DNA from: JANQRZ01 sp965215165
GTDB taxonomy: Bacteria > Bacteroidota > Rhodothermia > Rhodothermales > JANQRZ01
Length of the DNA stretch: 64,000 bases
Direction: 5' to 3'
Assembly: GCA_965215165.1 (NCBI GenBank)
Contig: CBDCCX010000006.1
Span: 806,001 to 870,000, forward strand
Part shown: positions 39,966-48,050 of the stretch, one piece after another
Layout of the letters: the number at the start of each line of letters is the position of its first letter
Position numbering within the stretch: position 1 is the stretch's first letter
Notes under the pieces: generated by a model
What the model was told of the DNA's origin: nothing
Database searches by the model: none
Seen by the model: the letters and a program-made list of their open reading frames with translations, nothing else
Made by a program: the position numbers and the translations under genes

Positions 39966-40202
39966 TTGGGAACGAAAACAATCAGCCTCCGCGTGAGTGT
40001 CGAGGCGGCCCGAATCTACGAATCAGCATCGGCTGAAGAGAAACGCAAGCTCGAAGCCCTCGTCAGCCGCCGCCTCCGCGAGGCGATTCGGCAGCCGGAG
40101 CAGGGAACGTCGCTCGAAGAGGTCATGGACGGGCTACCTGCTCGCACTCACGCATCCGGTTGGCGGACCGAAAGCACGATTCTTTCAAGCACACGGGTTT
40201 GA
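39966..40202 (+). CDS. Small antitoxin-like protein
   Basis: 78 aa from TTG 39966 (MGTKTISLRVSVEAARIYES). It resembles a widespread family of 70-80-residue proteins with the plan 'TITLxVxxEvAxxYExASxEEKrKLxaLVsxrLRE...EVMDxIsxxAxARGL', often annotated as antitoxin-like. The C-terminal end (RTHASGWRTESTILSSTRV) departs from that pattern and may be altered by a small indel. No toxin partner is adjacent; hisS starts 45 bp later. Start codon uncertain. Confidence 0.5.
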   Translation: MGTKTISLRVSVEAARIYESASAEEKRKLEALVSRRLREAIRQPEQGTSLEEVMDGLPARTHASGWRTESTILSSTRV

Positions 40203-40247
40203 CAAAGCGAATGCGGCCACGTCCGCGCCATCGCCGCCTGAGCACGC

Positions 40248-41555
40248 ATGGCCTTCCAGACCATCCCCGGCACCTTCGACATTCTGCCCGATGCTTACGA
40301 CACGGGCGGCGCGACGGTCTATGGTAGCGCCGCGTGGCGGCACGCCGAAGCGACGGTGCGCGGCGTGATGCAGCGCTTCGGGTTCGAGGAAATCCGCACG
40401 CCCATCTTCGAGCCGACCGACCTCGTCGCGCGTGGCGTCGGCGCGGCGACGGACATTGTGCAGAAGGAGATGTTCGCCTTCACCAAGGGCCGCACCGACT
40501 ACGTGCTCCGGCCCGAGGTGACGGCCCCGGTGATGCGGGCCTACCTCCAGCACCACCTCGCCCAGCGCGGCGGCACGCAGAAGCTCTTCTACATCGGGCC
40601 GTGCTTCCGCGCCGAGCGGCCCCAGCGCGGCCGCTTCCGCCAGTTCCACCAGTTCGGCACCGAGACCATCGGCACCGACGACCCCCGCGCCGACGCCGAG
40701 ACCATCGCCTGCATGAGGGCCGTCTACGACGCCTTCGGCATCACTGGCACCCGGCTCCGCATCAACACCATCGGCGACCCTGACAGCCGGGCGCGCTACG
40801 GCGACGCGCTCCGCGCCTTCCTCGCCCCGCACGCCGAGGCGCTCTCTGAGACCAGCCGCCGCCGGCTCGACCAGAACCCGCTCCGCCTCCTCGACACCAA
40901 GAGTCCCGATGAACAAACCCTCCTCGAAGGCGCGCCGCTCCTGATCGACTTCGTGGACCCAGCGAGCCGGGCGCACTATGACACCGTCAAAGCGCTGCTG
41001 ACCGACCTCGGGATCGGTTTCGAAGAAGACCCGCGCCTGGTCCGGGGGCTGGACTACTACACCCGGACGGCCTTCGAGCTGGAGAGCAACGACCTCGGGG
41101 CGCAAAGCGCGCTCGCGGGCGGCGGGCGGTACGACGGGCTGGGCGAGATCCTCGGGAGCAAGCAGGCGGTGCCGGCGGTTGGCTTTGGGGCCGGCTTCGA
41201 GCGGCTGTTCCTCGCCATCGAGGCGCAGCAGGTCGCGCTGCCCGAGCGCTCCGACCCGGCGGCGTTCCTGGTCGCGCTCGGGGACGAGGCCGAGCGGTGG
41301 GTCTTCGCCGCCGTGCACCGGCTCCGGGCGGCGGGCCTGTCGGTCACCTTCGACCTGCGGGGCCGCTCGATGAAGGCGCAGATGAAGGAGGCCAACCGGC
41401 AGAACGCACGCCTCGCCGTGATCGTCGGCAAGGACGAGATCGAGGCCGGAGCCGCCGCCGTAAAGGACATGGAGACCGGCGAGCAGCGGAGCGTCCCGTT
41501 CGACGACCTCGCCGAGGTGCTGAGCGACGAGCAGCCAACGACGAACGGCGAGTGA
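40248..41555 (+). CDS. hisS: Histidyl-tRNA synthetase
   Basis: Charges tRNA-His. 435 aa, class II aaRS: FETIPGTFDI-type start (MAFQTIPGTFDILPDAYD), motif 1 region GFEEIRTPIFEPTDLVARGV, motif 2 FYIGPCFRAERPQRGRFRQF, HisRS-specific VRGLDYYTRTAFELES and motif 3 GFGAGFERLFLAIE, followed by the anticodon-binding domain (AAGLSVTFDLRGRSMKAQMK). The last codons form one arm of a junction inverted repeat ending at lgt. Confidence 0.97.
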   Translation: MAFQTIPGTFDILPDAYDTGGATVYGSAAWRHAEATVRGVMQRFGFEEIRTPIFEPTDLVARGVGAATDIVQKEMFAFTKGRTDYVLRPEVTAPVMRAYLQHHLAQRGGTQKLFYIGPCFRAERPQRGRFRQFHQFGTETIGTDDPRADAETIACMRAVYDAFGITGTRLRINTIGDPDSRARYGDALRAFLAPHAEALSETSRRRLDQNPLRLLDTKSPDEQTLLEGAPLLIDFVDPASRAHYDTVKALLTDLGIGFEEDPRLVRGLDYYTRTAFELESNDLGAQSALAGGGRYDGLGEILGSKQAVPAVGFGAGFERLFLAIEAQQVALPERSDPAAFLVALGDEAERWVFAAVHRLRAAGLSVTFDLRGRSMKAQMKEANRQNARLAVIVGKDEIEAGAAAVKDMETGEQRSVPFDDLAEVLSDEQPTTNGE

Positions 41556-41637
41556 AATGATCCAGCGTCGTCCGGCGTTGAGGCTGGGGTTCGTATCTAT
41601 CCCCCTCGACGCTCGTCGCTCGTAACCCGTCGCTCGC
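41521..41637 (+). repeat. Gene-junction inverted repeat (hisS/lgt)
   Basis: Left arm 41521-41553 (TGAGCGACGAGCAGCCAACG...) lies in the last hisS codons; right arm 41607-41637 (CGACGCTCGTCGCTCGTAAC...) ends directly before the lgt ATG. The right arm is 23/30 identical to the right arm of the scpA junction (11197-11226), showing that two junctions share the same word. Confidence 0.6.
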
Positions 41638-42609
41638 ATGTACCCTCGCATCACCGATCTCTTCCGAGACCTCTTCGGGGTCGAGTTCCCGGTCCCGCTT
41701 TTCTCGTTCGGGCTGATGGTGGCCGTCGCCATCCTCACGGCGGCGTGGCTGATGCGGATCGAGCTCGACCGGATGTACGCCGCCGGGCGGCTCGGGGCGG
41801 TCGAGGTCAAGGAGCGCGACAAGAACGGGCGGGTCAAGACGGTCAAGACGAGCCCGTCGGCGATCGTGTGGACGTTCATGATGCTCGCCGCCGTGGTGGG
41901 GGTCGCCGGCTCGAAGCTGTTCCACATCATCGACTACTGGGAGCGCTTCGTCGTGGACCCGGCCGGGATGCTGTTCTCGACCTCGGGGCTGACGTTCTAC
42001 GGCGGGCTGCTCTGCGCCGGCCTAGCCATCGCCTACTACGCCCGGAAGCAGGGCCTGCGCGTCCCGCTCGTGGCCGACGCCGTCGCGCCCGGGCTGATCC
42101 TCGGCTACGGCATCGGGCGCATCGGCTGCTACCTCTCGGGCGACGGCGACTGGGGCATCTGCTCGAGCCTCGCGGACAAGCCGGGCTGGCTGCCGGGCTG
42201 GCTCTGGAGCGAGACCTTCCCGCGCAACATCCTGAACGTGGACGTGGTGGCGGACACCGCAGCCAAGATGGAGCGCAACGGGCTTTCGGCCGAGGCGTGC
42301 GTCGGGGCCACGGGTGTGTATCCGACGATGCTCTACGAGTTTGCGCTAGGCCTCGTGCTCTTCGGCGTGCTGTGGGCGCTGCGGACGCACCCCTTCAAGG
42401 CGGGCTGGCTGTTCTCGCTCTACCTCGTCTTCAACGGCATCGAGCGGTTCCTGATCGAGACGATCCGGCTCAACCCGGAGCTGTCGTGGGTCGGGCTGTC
42501 GCAGGCGCAGTTCATCGCCATCCTGGTCGTGCTCGCCGGCGGCCTCGGGCTGGCGCTCACGACGCGGCGGCGCACGACCGAGCCCGCCCCCGTGTCGGCG
42601 ACGCCATGA
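41638..42609 (+). CDS. lgt: Prolipoprotein diacylglyceryl transferase
   Basis: First enzyme of bacterial lipoprotein maturation; moves diacylglyceryl from phosphatidylglycerol to the lipobox Cys. 323 aa, about 7 membrane segments. Diagnostic GYGIGRIGCYLSGDGDWG (Lgt signature with the conserved Arg) and YPTMLYEFALGLVLFGVLWA near the C-terminus; STSGLTFYGGLLCAGLAIAY corresponds to the substrate cavity. A loop of about 25 extra residues (AGRLGAVEVKERDKNGRVKT) follows TM1. The stop overlaps the next gene (ATGA). Lipoproteins that would use it occur in this window (45640, 48051, 56809). Confidence 0.95.
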   Translation: MYPRITDLFRDLFGVEFPVPLFSFGLMVAVAILTAAWLMRIELDRMYAAGRLGAVEVKERDKNGRVKTVKTSPSAIVWTFMMLAAVVGVAGSKLFHIIDYWERFVVDPAGMLFSTSGLTFYGGLLCAGLAIAYYARKQGLRVPLVADAVAPGLILGYGIGRIGCYLSGDGDWGICSSLADKPGWLPGWLWSETFPRNILNVDVVADTAAKMERNGLSAEACVGATGVYPTMLYEFALGLVLFGVLWALRTHPFKAGWLFSLYLVFNGIERFLIETIRLNPELSWVGLSQAQFIAILVVLAGGLGLALTTRRRTTEPAPVSATP

Positions 42610-44009
42610 CCGAGACCAGGACGCACCTTGACGCGGCGGCCCTCGTTGCGCGCGCGCTCGGGAGCGTGGCCGAGTGGGAGGCGTCGTGGGGCGATTTCGA
42701 GCGGCACCCGGCGTCGGCCGTCGCGGCGAAGCGGTTGGACGCGGCGCTCGGCGAGTACCTCGACCGGCTGCGCGGGAACTACCCGTTCTTCCACCCGCGC
42801 TACGCGGGGCAGATGCTCAAGCCGCCGCACCCCGTCGCCGTCGCCGCCTACGCTGCGGCGCAGCGGATCAACCCGAACAACCACGCCCTCGATGGCGGTC
42901 CCCCGACCGGGCAGATGGAGAAGGAGGTCGTCGCCGACCTCGCGGCGATGTTCGGGCTGCCGGACGACGCGCTCGGCCACCTCACCGGCGGCGGGACTGT
43001 GGCGAACCTCGAGGCGCTCTGGGTGGCGCGGCACCTGCACCCGGACAAGGCCGTCGCCTTCAGCGCCGACGCGCACTACACGCACGGCCGGATGAGCGAG
43101 GTCCTCGGCCTCGACACCGTCGTGATTCCGACCGACGGGCGCGGGCACCTCGACCTCGGCGCGCTCGAGGACGCGCTCGAGACCGGAGAGATCGGGACGG
43201 TCGTCGTCACGCCGGGGACGACGGGGCTGGGGTCGGTCGATCCGATTCGCGACGCCCTCGCGCTCGGCGAGCGGTACGGCGTTCGGCTCCACGCGGACGC
43301 GGCCTACGGCGGGTTCTTCACCCTCCTGGCGGAAGGGGGAGAGGGCGTGCCGGCCGACTTCCCCGGCGAAGCCTTCCGGGCGCTCGCCGGCTGCGACTCG
43401 GTCGTGGTCGATCCGCACAAGCACGGGTTGCAGCCCTACGGCTGCGGCTGCGTGCTCTTCCGCGATCCGTCGGTGGGGCGGTTCTACCGGCACGACTCGC
43501 CGTACACGTACTTCACCTCGGACGTGCTGCACCTCGGCGAGATCAGCCTGGAGTGCTCGCGGCCGGGCGCGGTGGCCGGCGCGCTCTGGCTCACGCTCCG
43601 CGCCCTCCCACTCCGTGCCGACGACGGCCTCGGTCCGGTCCTCGCCGCCTGCCTCCGCGCCGCCCGCGCCTTCGCCGACCGCCTCCGCGCCTCCGACGCC
43701 TTCGAGCTCTACCTCCCGCCCGAGACCGACATCGTCCCCTTCTTCCCCTGCACCGCCGAGCCGACGCTCTCCGCCATCGACGCTGCGAGCCAAGACCTCT
43801 TCGACCGCGCAATGCAGGCCGACGAGCCGGTCTTCCTCAGCCTCTACCGCGTCCCGGCTACGGCGATGTGCGCTCTGTTCCCTGGCCTCGAAGCCGACCG
43901 CGAGCACGTCCGCATCCTCCGTTCCGTCCTGATGAAGCCCGAGCACGAGCTGTACGTCGATACCCTCGCAGACCGGCTCGACGCGCTCGCCCAAGCCTAC
44001 ACCCCATGA
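42606..44009 (+). CDS. Group II PLP-dependent decarboxylase family enzyme
   Basis: 467 aa from ATG 42606. It has the glutamate/aromatic-amino-acid decarboxylase layout: NYPFFHPRYAGQMLKPPHPV, INPNNHALDGGPPTGQMEKE, HLTGGGTVANLEALWVARHL, FSADAHYTHGRMSEVLGL, LHADAAYGGFFTLL and the PLP lysine in DPHKHGLQPYGCG (about residue 272). The amino acid acted on is not clear from sequence. It is translationally coupled to lgt and rlmB at both ends (ATGA overlaps), an operon of functionally unrelated genes. Confidence 0.88.
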   Translation: MTETRTHLDAAALVARALGSVAEWEASWGDFERHPASAVAAKRLDAALGEYLDRLRGNYPFFHPRYAGQMLKPPHPVAVAAYAAAQRINPNNHALDGGPPTGQMEKEVVADLAAMFGLPDDALGHLTGGGTVANLEALWVARHLHPDKAVAFSADAHYTHGRMSEVLGLDTVVIPTDGRGHLDLGALEDALETGEIGTVVVTPGTTGLGSVDPIRDALALGERYGVRLHADAAYGGFFTLLAEGGEGVPADFPGEAFRALAGCDSVVVDPHKHGLQPYGCGCVLFRDPSVGRFYRHDSPYTYFTSDVLHLGEISLECSRPGAVAGALWLTLRALPLRADDGLGPVLAACLRAARAFADRLRASDAFELYLPPETDIVPFFPCTAEPTLSAIDAASQDLFDRAMQADEPVFLSLYRVPATAMCALFPGLEADREHVRILRSVLMKPEHELYVDTLADRLDALAQAYTP

Positions 44010-44770
44010 CCGATACTTCAGGCATCATCGCCGGGCGCAACCCGGTCCGCGAGGCGCTCGAGCGCGGCGAGCGGAGCATCGAGAAGGTGCTGCTCGCCAA
44101 GGCGAAGGGGAGTCCGACGCGAGCGCTCGAAGAGATCCGCCGAGCGGCCGGCGCAGCGAACGTGCCGGTTCAGTTCGTCCCCGCCGCGAAGCTGAACAGT
44201 CTCGCGCCGGGCGTGGCCCATCAGGGCGCGGTCGCCCTCGCCGCGGCTGTGGACTATGCCGACCTGGAGGCGATGCTCCACGCGATCGCTGCGACGCCGG
44301 ACGTCGTGCGCGAGACGCAGCCCGTGCTCGTGGTGCTCGACGGGATCGAGGACCCGCACAACTTCGGGGCGATCCTTCGCACAGCCGTCGCCGCAGGCGT
44401 AGCCGGGGTGATCGTCCCGGACCGGGGCCAGGCTCCGCTGAGCGCGACCACCCTCAAGGCGAGCGCCGGCACCGCCACGCGAATTCCGGTCGCGCGCGCG
44501 GGCAACCTGGCCGACGCGCTCGTGCAGCTCAAGGAGCGCGGCTACTGGATCGCCGGCCTCGACGGGGCCGCCGAGCAGACGGTCTGGACGCTCGACTGGG
44601 ACCGGCCGCTGGCGCTCGTGGTCGGCAGCGAGGGGAGCGGGCTGCGGCCCCGCGTGCGCGACACGTGCGACTTCCTCGTCTCGATCCCGCTGCGCGGCCC
44701 GGCCGAGTCGCTCAACGCCTCGGTCGCGACCGGCGTCGCGCTCTTCGCTGCCGTGCGAGAGCGGGGGTGA
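44006..44770 (+). CDS. rlmB: 23S rRNA 2'-O-ribose methyltransferase (RlmB/TrmH, SpoU family)
   Basis: 254 aa from ATG 44006, overlapping the previous stop. N-terminal substrate-binding domain (IIAGRNPVREALERGERSIE, FVPAAKLNSLAPGVAHQGAV), then the knotted SPOUT domain with VVLDGIEDPHNFGAILRTAV (motif 1), LALVVGSEGSGLRPRVRDTC (motif 2) and SLNASVATGVALFAAVRE (motif 3). The RlmB name is the usual annotation for this architecture; modification site not proven here. Confidence 0.9.
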   Translation: MTDTSGIIAGRNPVREALERGERSIEKVLLAKAKGSPTRALEEIRRAAGAANVPVQFVPAAKLNSLAPGVAHQGAVALAAAVDYADLEAMLHAIAATPDVVRETQPVLVVLDGIEDPHNFGAILRTAVAAGVAGVIVPDRGQAPLSATTLKASAGTATRIPVARAGNLADALVQLKERGYWIAGLDGAAEQTVWTLDWDRPLALVVGSEGSGLRPRVRDTCDFLVSIPLRGPAESLNASVATGVALFAAVRERG

Positions 44771-44792
44771 GGCTGTGTAGTTCAAAGAAAAG

Positions 44793-44838
44793 AGGGAGCG
44801 CCCAGAGGGCAGCCATGCCGGCCCCCTGAGCGCTCCCT
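44793..44838. terminator. Bidirectional terminator between rlmB and a convergent gene
   Basis: AGGGAGCGC (44793-44801) pairs with GCGCTCCCT (44830-44838), and the stem continues inside (CAGAGGGC with GCCCCCTG, one mismatch). On the minus strand it is followed by TCTTTTCTTTGAA, a T-rich tract, so it serves the minus-strand gene 44892-45152 best, and probably rlmB too. Confidence 0.75.
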
Positions 44839-44891
44839 CACCGGCCGGGTCGCCCCGGCCTTCCCCTTCCCCTCGGGTGTAGTACGCGCGG

Positions 44892-45152
44892 CTAACGCTT
44901 TCTAGTGCGCAGGCCGTAGACAATCTTGCGGATCGTGTCGAACTGGAGGTACGGGTACTCCTCGCGGAGCGCCTCGATGGCCTCGAAGGCGGGCGTGTCC
45001 CGGTGGCGCATGGCGCGGAACGCCTCCCGGATGCGGAAGTCGCGGACGCCCTTCTCGCTCAGCAGGTCGTGCTCGAGGAGGCGCTGGTAGATGTCTTGGC
45101 TGACGAGTCCTTCGAGAGGATTGTCGGAGCGGTGAGCCGGTGTGAACTCCAT
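44892..45152 (-). CDS. Conserved small hypothetical protein
   Basis: 86 aa from ATG 45152 (MEFTPAHRSDNPLEGLVSQD). Not a family I can name. The sequence is a compact helical protein: IYQRLLEHDLLSEKGVRDFR, then IREAFRAMRHRDTPAFEAIE and EYPYLQFDTIRKIVYGLRTR, reminiscent of a helix-turn-helix-type regulator fragment, but no firm motif. It has its own promoter-like pair TTG-N20-TATCGTTC upstream and a terminator downstream, so it is a real monocistronic gene. Confidence 0.75.
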   Translation of the reverse strand: MEFTPAHRSDNPLEGLVSQDIYQRLLEHDLLSEKGVRDFRIREAFRAMRHRDTPAFEAIEALREEYPYLQFDTIRKIVYGLRTRKR

Positions 45153-45223
45153 AGGTCCTGTCGGTTTCGCCGAGGCTGCTCCCTGCCGGGTGCGGGCCAC
45201 GCCCACGGGATGTGGTCGCAAGG

Positions 45224-45254
45224 GAACGATAGGCCTCTCGCCGGACGCCGCCAA
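45224..45254 (-). promoter_or_regulatory. Promoter of the 86-aa hypothetical gene
   Basis: On the minus strand TTG (45254-45252) is separated by 20 bp from TATCGTTC (45231-45224). This fits the Bacteroidota-type -33 TTTG / N19-20 / -7 TAnnTTTG layout better than any other site in the window. It lies 72 bp upstream of the ATG. Confidence 0.45.
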
Positions 45255-45280
45255 GCGGTTCCTCCCGAACGGTAGCCATC

Positions 45281-45640
45281 TCACTCCGAACGGGACGAGA
45301 CCGCCGTCGAGTCGTAGAGCCACTCCACGGCCCGCAGCACCGCGCCGCCGTCCTCCACGACGCCGCGCACGAAGAGCCGGTGCCCGACCAAGCTCGGCGG
45401 GGCCTCGGGCAGCGCCACCCGGATCAGCGCCGTTCCGTCGTCGAGCACGAGCGTGCGGGCCCCGGCAGCGTGCTCGGTCACCTGCCCGCTCACCGAGGCG
45501 TCGACCGGCCCGGCAGCCCCGAGCGAGTCGAGCGCCGCAATCGTAGTCGGGCGCAGGGGCGGCGCATTGAGCGCCGGGACGGAGGGTGAGTCCGCCGTAC
45601 AGGCGGCGAGCAGGAAAACGAGCACGAGGGCGAGGCGCAT
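45281..45640 (-). CDS. Small lipoprotein with an OB-fold-like domain
   Basis: 119 aa. An N-terminal signal with lipobox (MRLALVLVFLLAACTADS, Cys at residue 14) directs it to lipidation by Lgt. The mature part reads as a short beta-barrel: ASVSGQVTEHAAGARTLVLD, DGTALIRVALPEAPPSLVGH, RLFVRGVVEDGG, the pattern of OB-fold nucleic-acid-binding-like domains that also occur in periplasmic proteins. No partner is evident. It is divergent from the NtrC-type regulator, with a TATCTTTT box 31 bp before the start. Confidence 0.75.
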   Translation of the reverse strand: MRLALVLVFLLAACTADSPSVPALNAPPLRPTTIAALDSLGAAGPVDASVSGQVTEHAAGARTLVLDDGTALIRVALPEAPPSLVGHRLFVRGVVEDGGAVLRAVEWLYDSTAVSSRSE

Positions 45641-45670
45641 GAGCGACGGTAGAGGCGGGTGGACAGGACA

Positions 45671-45678
45671 AAAAGATA
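45671..45678 (-). promoter_or_regulatory. Candidate -7 element for the lipoprotein gene
   Basis: Minus-strand TATCTTTT, 30 bp before the ATG at 45640; forms a divergent promoter pair with the box at 45702-45709. Confidence 0.35.
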
Positions 45679-45701
45679 GATGATTACAAATGGAAACGGT
45701 T

Positions 45702-45709
45702 TATCTTCC
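45702..45709 (+). promoter_or_regulatory. Candidate -7 element for the NtrC-type regulator gene
   Basis: TATCTTCC, 40 bp before the ATG at 45750. Member of the recurring TATCTTYS word family. Confidence 0.35.
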
Positions 45710-45749
45710 ATTCTCAAGTCTCTCCCGCCCTCGCCCCACACCCCAAGCG

Positions 45750-47135
45750 ATGAGCAAGAAACGAATCTACATCGTCGACGACGACCCCAAGATCGGCGAG
45801 CTGTTCGCCACCGTCCTGCGACGAGATGAGTACGACGCGGAGTCCTTCGTCAGCCCCGTCCCGATGCTCGACAAGCTCGGCGACGGCGAGGTGCCGGACC
45901 TCATCCTGACCGACCTCATGATGCCGGACATGACCGGCATCGAGCTGCTCGAGAACCTGCGCTCGCGCGACCTCACCCTGCCGGTGATCATGATGACGGC
46001 GCACTCGTCCGTGCAGTCGGCCGTCGACGCGATGCGGCTCGGGGCGTTCCACTACCTCCAGAAGCCGGTCAACCTGGAGGAGATGCGTGCGCTGCTCGAG
46101 AAGGCGCTCGACCTCTACGGTGACAAGCGCGAGCTGAAGCAGATCAAGACGGCCCGCAAGAAGGCCCACGACACCGACAAGATCGTCGGGACCAGCCCCG
46201 AGATCGAGAAGGTCCGCGAGACCATCGAGACGCTCAGCGACATCCCCAACACCATCGTCCTGATCCGGGGCGAGACGGGGACCGGCAAGAACCTGGTCGC
46301 CAAGACGATCCACTACAACTCCGAGTGGAACGCCGGGCGGTTCATGGAGATCAACTGCGCCGCCCTGCCGGACAACCTCCTCGAGTCCGAGCTGTTCGGC
46401 TACGAGAAGGGCGCGTTCACCGACGCCCGCGCCGGCAAGCCCGGCCTGCTGGAGCTGGCCGACGGCGGGACGCTCTTCCTCGACGAGATCGACTCGATGT
46501 CGATGCCGCTGCAGGCCAAGCTGCTCTCGTTCCTGGAGAGTCGGATGTTCCGCCGCGTCGGCGGCACCGAGGACCTCCGCGTGGCGACGCGGATCGTCTG
46601 CGCGACGAACGCGAACCTGGAGGAGAGCGTCGCTGAGAAGACCTTCCGCAAGGACCTCTTCTTCCGCATCAACATCGTCTCGATCCGGCTGCCGGCGCTG
46701 CGCACGATGGGCCGCGACGTCCTGCTGATCGCGAACGAGGTGGTCGATCACTTCAACCGCGAGCTGAACCGCGGCGTGGAGGCGCTCACCGACGCGGCCG
46801 ACGAGAAGCTCCTCGCCCACGAGTGGCCGGGCAACGTCCGCGAGCTGCGCAACGTCCTCGAGCGCGCGATGATCTTCACGCGCGCCAAGACGCTCGACGC
46901 CGGCGACCTGCTGCTGCTCAAGACCGAGGGCTTCGCCGACGACAGCGCCGACGGCTACTTCCGCTTCCGCAGCGGCGGCTCGCTCGAGGACCTCGAGCAC
47001 GAGTACATCCGCCACGTCCTCCAGACCACCGACACGTCCTACGCCGAGGTGGCCCGCATCCTGGGCATCTCGAAGAAGACGCTCTGGGAGAAGCGCCGCA
47101 AGTACAACCTCGACGAGGAGCTGGAGAACGCGTGA
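45750..47135 (+). CDS. NtrC-family response regulator (receiver, AAA+, Fis-type HTH)
   Basis: 461 aa from ATG 45750. Receiver domain 1-125 with acidic pair DDD at 10-12, phospho-acceptor Asp55 (ILTDLMMPD) and Lys105 (QKPVN). AAA+ domain about 145-375: Walker A GETGTGK (174-180), sigma54-contact loop GAFTDA (221-226) instead of the usual GAFTGA, Walker B LFLDEID (242-248), and the VPALR-like RLPALRTMGRDV. The C-terminal Fis-type helix-turn-helix is YAEVARILGISKKTLWEKRR. No sensor kinase is adjacent. Target genes unknown. Confidence 0.93.
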   Translation: MSKKRIYIVDDDPKIGELFATVLRRDEYDAESFVSPVPMLDKLGDGEVPDLILTDLMMPDMTGIELLENLRSRDLTLPVIMMTAHSSVQSAVDAMRLGAFHYLQKPVNLEEMRALLEKALDLYGDKRELKQIKTARKKAHDTDKIVGTSPEIEKVRETIETLSDIPNTIVLIRGETGTGKNLVAKTIHYNSEWNAGRFMEINCAALPDNLLESELFGYEKGAFTDARAGKPGLLELADGGTLFLDEIDSMSMPLQAKLLSFLESRMFRRVGGTEDLRVATRIVCATNANLEESVAEKTFRKDLFFRINIVSIRLPALRTMGRDVLLIANEVVDHFNRELNRGVEALTDAADEKLLAHEWPGNVRELRNVLERAMIFTRAKTLDAGDLLLLKTEGFADDSADGYFRFRSGGSLEDLEHEYIRHVLQTTDTSYAEVARILGISKKTLWEKRRKYNLDEELENA

Positions 47136-47166
47136 GCGCCCGGCGAGCATCGACCCCTGAACTCCG

Positions 47167-48024
47167 GTGACCGAACAAGAGAAAAACGAGCTCGAGCAGC
47201 GGCTGGCCGGGTGGACGCCGGGCAGCGTCTCGGCGGCTGAGCTGCAGCAGGCCGTCGAGCGGATGTGCGGCACCGGCGCGGCCCGCGTCGGGATGCGGGC
47301 CGGGGCCCCCGGTGGAGCCGCGTCAGAGGCGTGCGCGCTCGCCCCGCCGATGGCGCGGATGATCGACCACACCGTCCTCAAGCCCGACACCACGGCCGAT
47401 GCCGTCCGCGCGCTCTGCGACGAGGCGCGGGCCTACTGCTTCGCGAGCGTCTGCGTCAACCCGTGCTACGTCCCGCTCGCGGCCGAGGCGCTGCGCGGCG
47501 CGGTGCCGGCCGTCTGCACCGTCCTCGGGTTCCCGTTCGGCGCGAGCCGCTCGCCCGTCAAGGCGGCCGAGGCCGAGACCGCCTTCCGCGACGGGGCCGA
47601 CGAGCTCGACATGGTCCTCAACGTCGGCTTCCTCAAGAGTGGGCTGTACGACGAGGTCGAGGCCGACATCCGCGCCGTCGCCGAGGCCGCCCGCTACGCC
47701 TCGGGCGGCCGGGCGCTGGTCAAGGTGATCCTCGAGACGGCGCTGCTGACCGACGAGGAGAAGGTCATCGCCTGCGTGCTCGCCCAGAACGCGGGGGCCG
47801 ACTTCGTCAAGACCTCGACCGGCTTCGCCTCGGGCGGCGCGAGCGCAGCGGACGTGGCGCTGATGCGCCGCGTGGTCGGCGACCGGATGGGGGTAAAAGC
47901 GTCCGGCGGCATCCGCTCGCTCGAGGACGCGCGCGAGATGGTCGCCCACGGCGCGACGCGGATCGGCGCGAGCGCGTCGGTCGCCATCGTTCAGGGCGCG
48001 TCGTCTGGCGGCGACGGGTACTGA
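47167..48024 (+). CDS. deoC: Deoxyribose-phosphate aldolase
   Basis: Splits 2-deoxyribose-5-phosphate in deoxynucleoside catabolism. Starting at GTG 47167 the product is 285 aa, about 60 longer than usual; the conserved part begins ARMIDHTVLKPDTTADAVRA. Active-site features: FASVCVNPCYV, ELDMVLNVGFLKSG, ALVKVILETALLTDEEKVIA, the Schiff-base Lys in DFVKTSTGFASGG and VKASGGIRSLEDAREM. The N-terminal extension (EQEKNELEQRLAGWTPGSVS) is predicted helical and may be real, as no better start with context is seen before the conserved region except internal GTG/ATG codons. Confidence 0.93.
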   Translation: MTEQEKNELEQRLAGWTPGSVSAAELQQAVERMCGTGAARVGMRAGAPGGAASEACALAPPMARMIDHTVLKPDTTADAVRALCDEARAYCFASVCVNPCYVPLAAEALRGAVPAVCTVLGFPFGASRSPVKAAEAETAFRDGADELDMVLNVGFLKSGLYDEVEADIRAVAEAARYASGGRALVKVILETALLTDEEKVIACVLAQNAGADFVKTSTGFASGGASAADVALMRRVVGDRMGVKASGGIRSLEDAREMVAHGATRIGASASVAIVQGASSGGDGY

Positions 48025-48050
48025 CCGGTAAACCAAAGGACAGACAACCC

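Noticed and set aside
44892..45671. 259-aa version of the small hypothetical gene
   Set aside because: The N-terminal 173 residues are Arg/Gly/Ala-rich antisense of the lipoprotein region; only the last 86 residues look like a protein and follow an ATG with a promoter.
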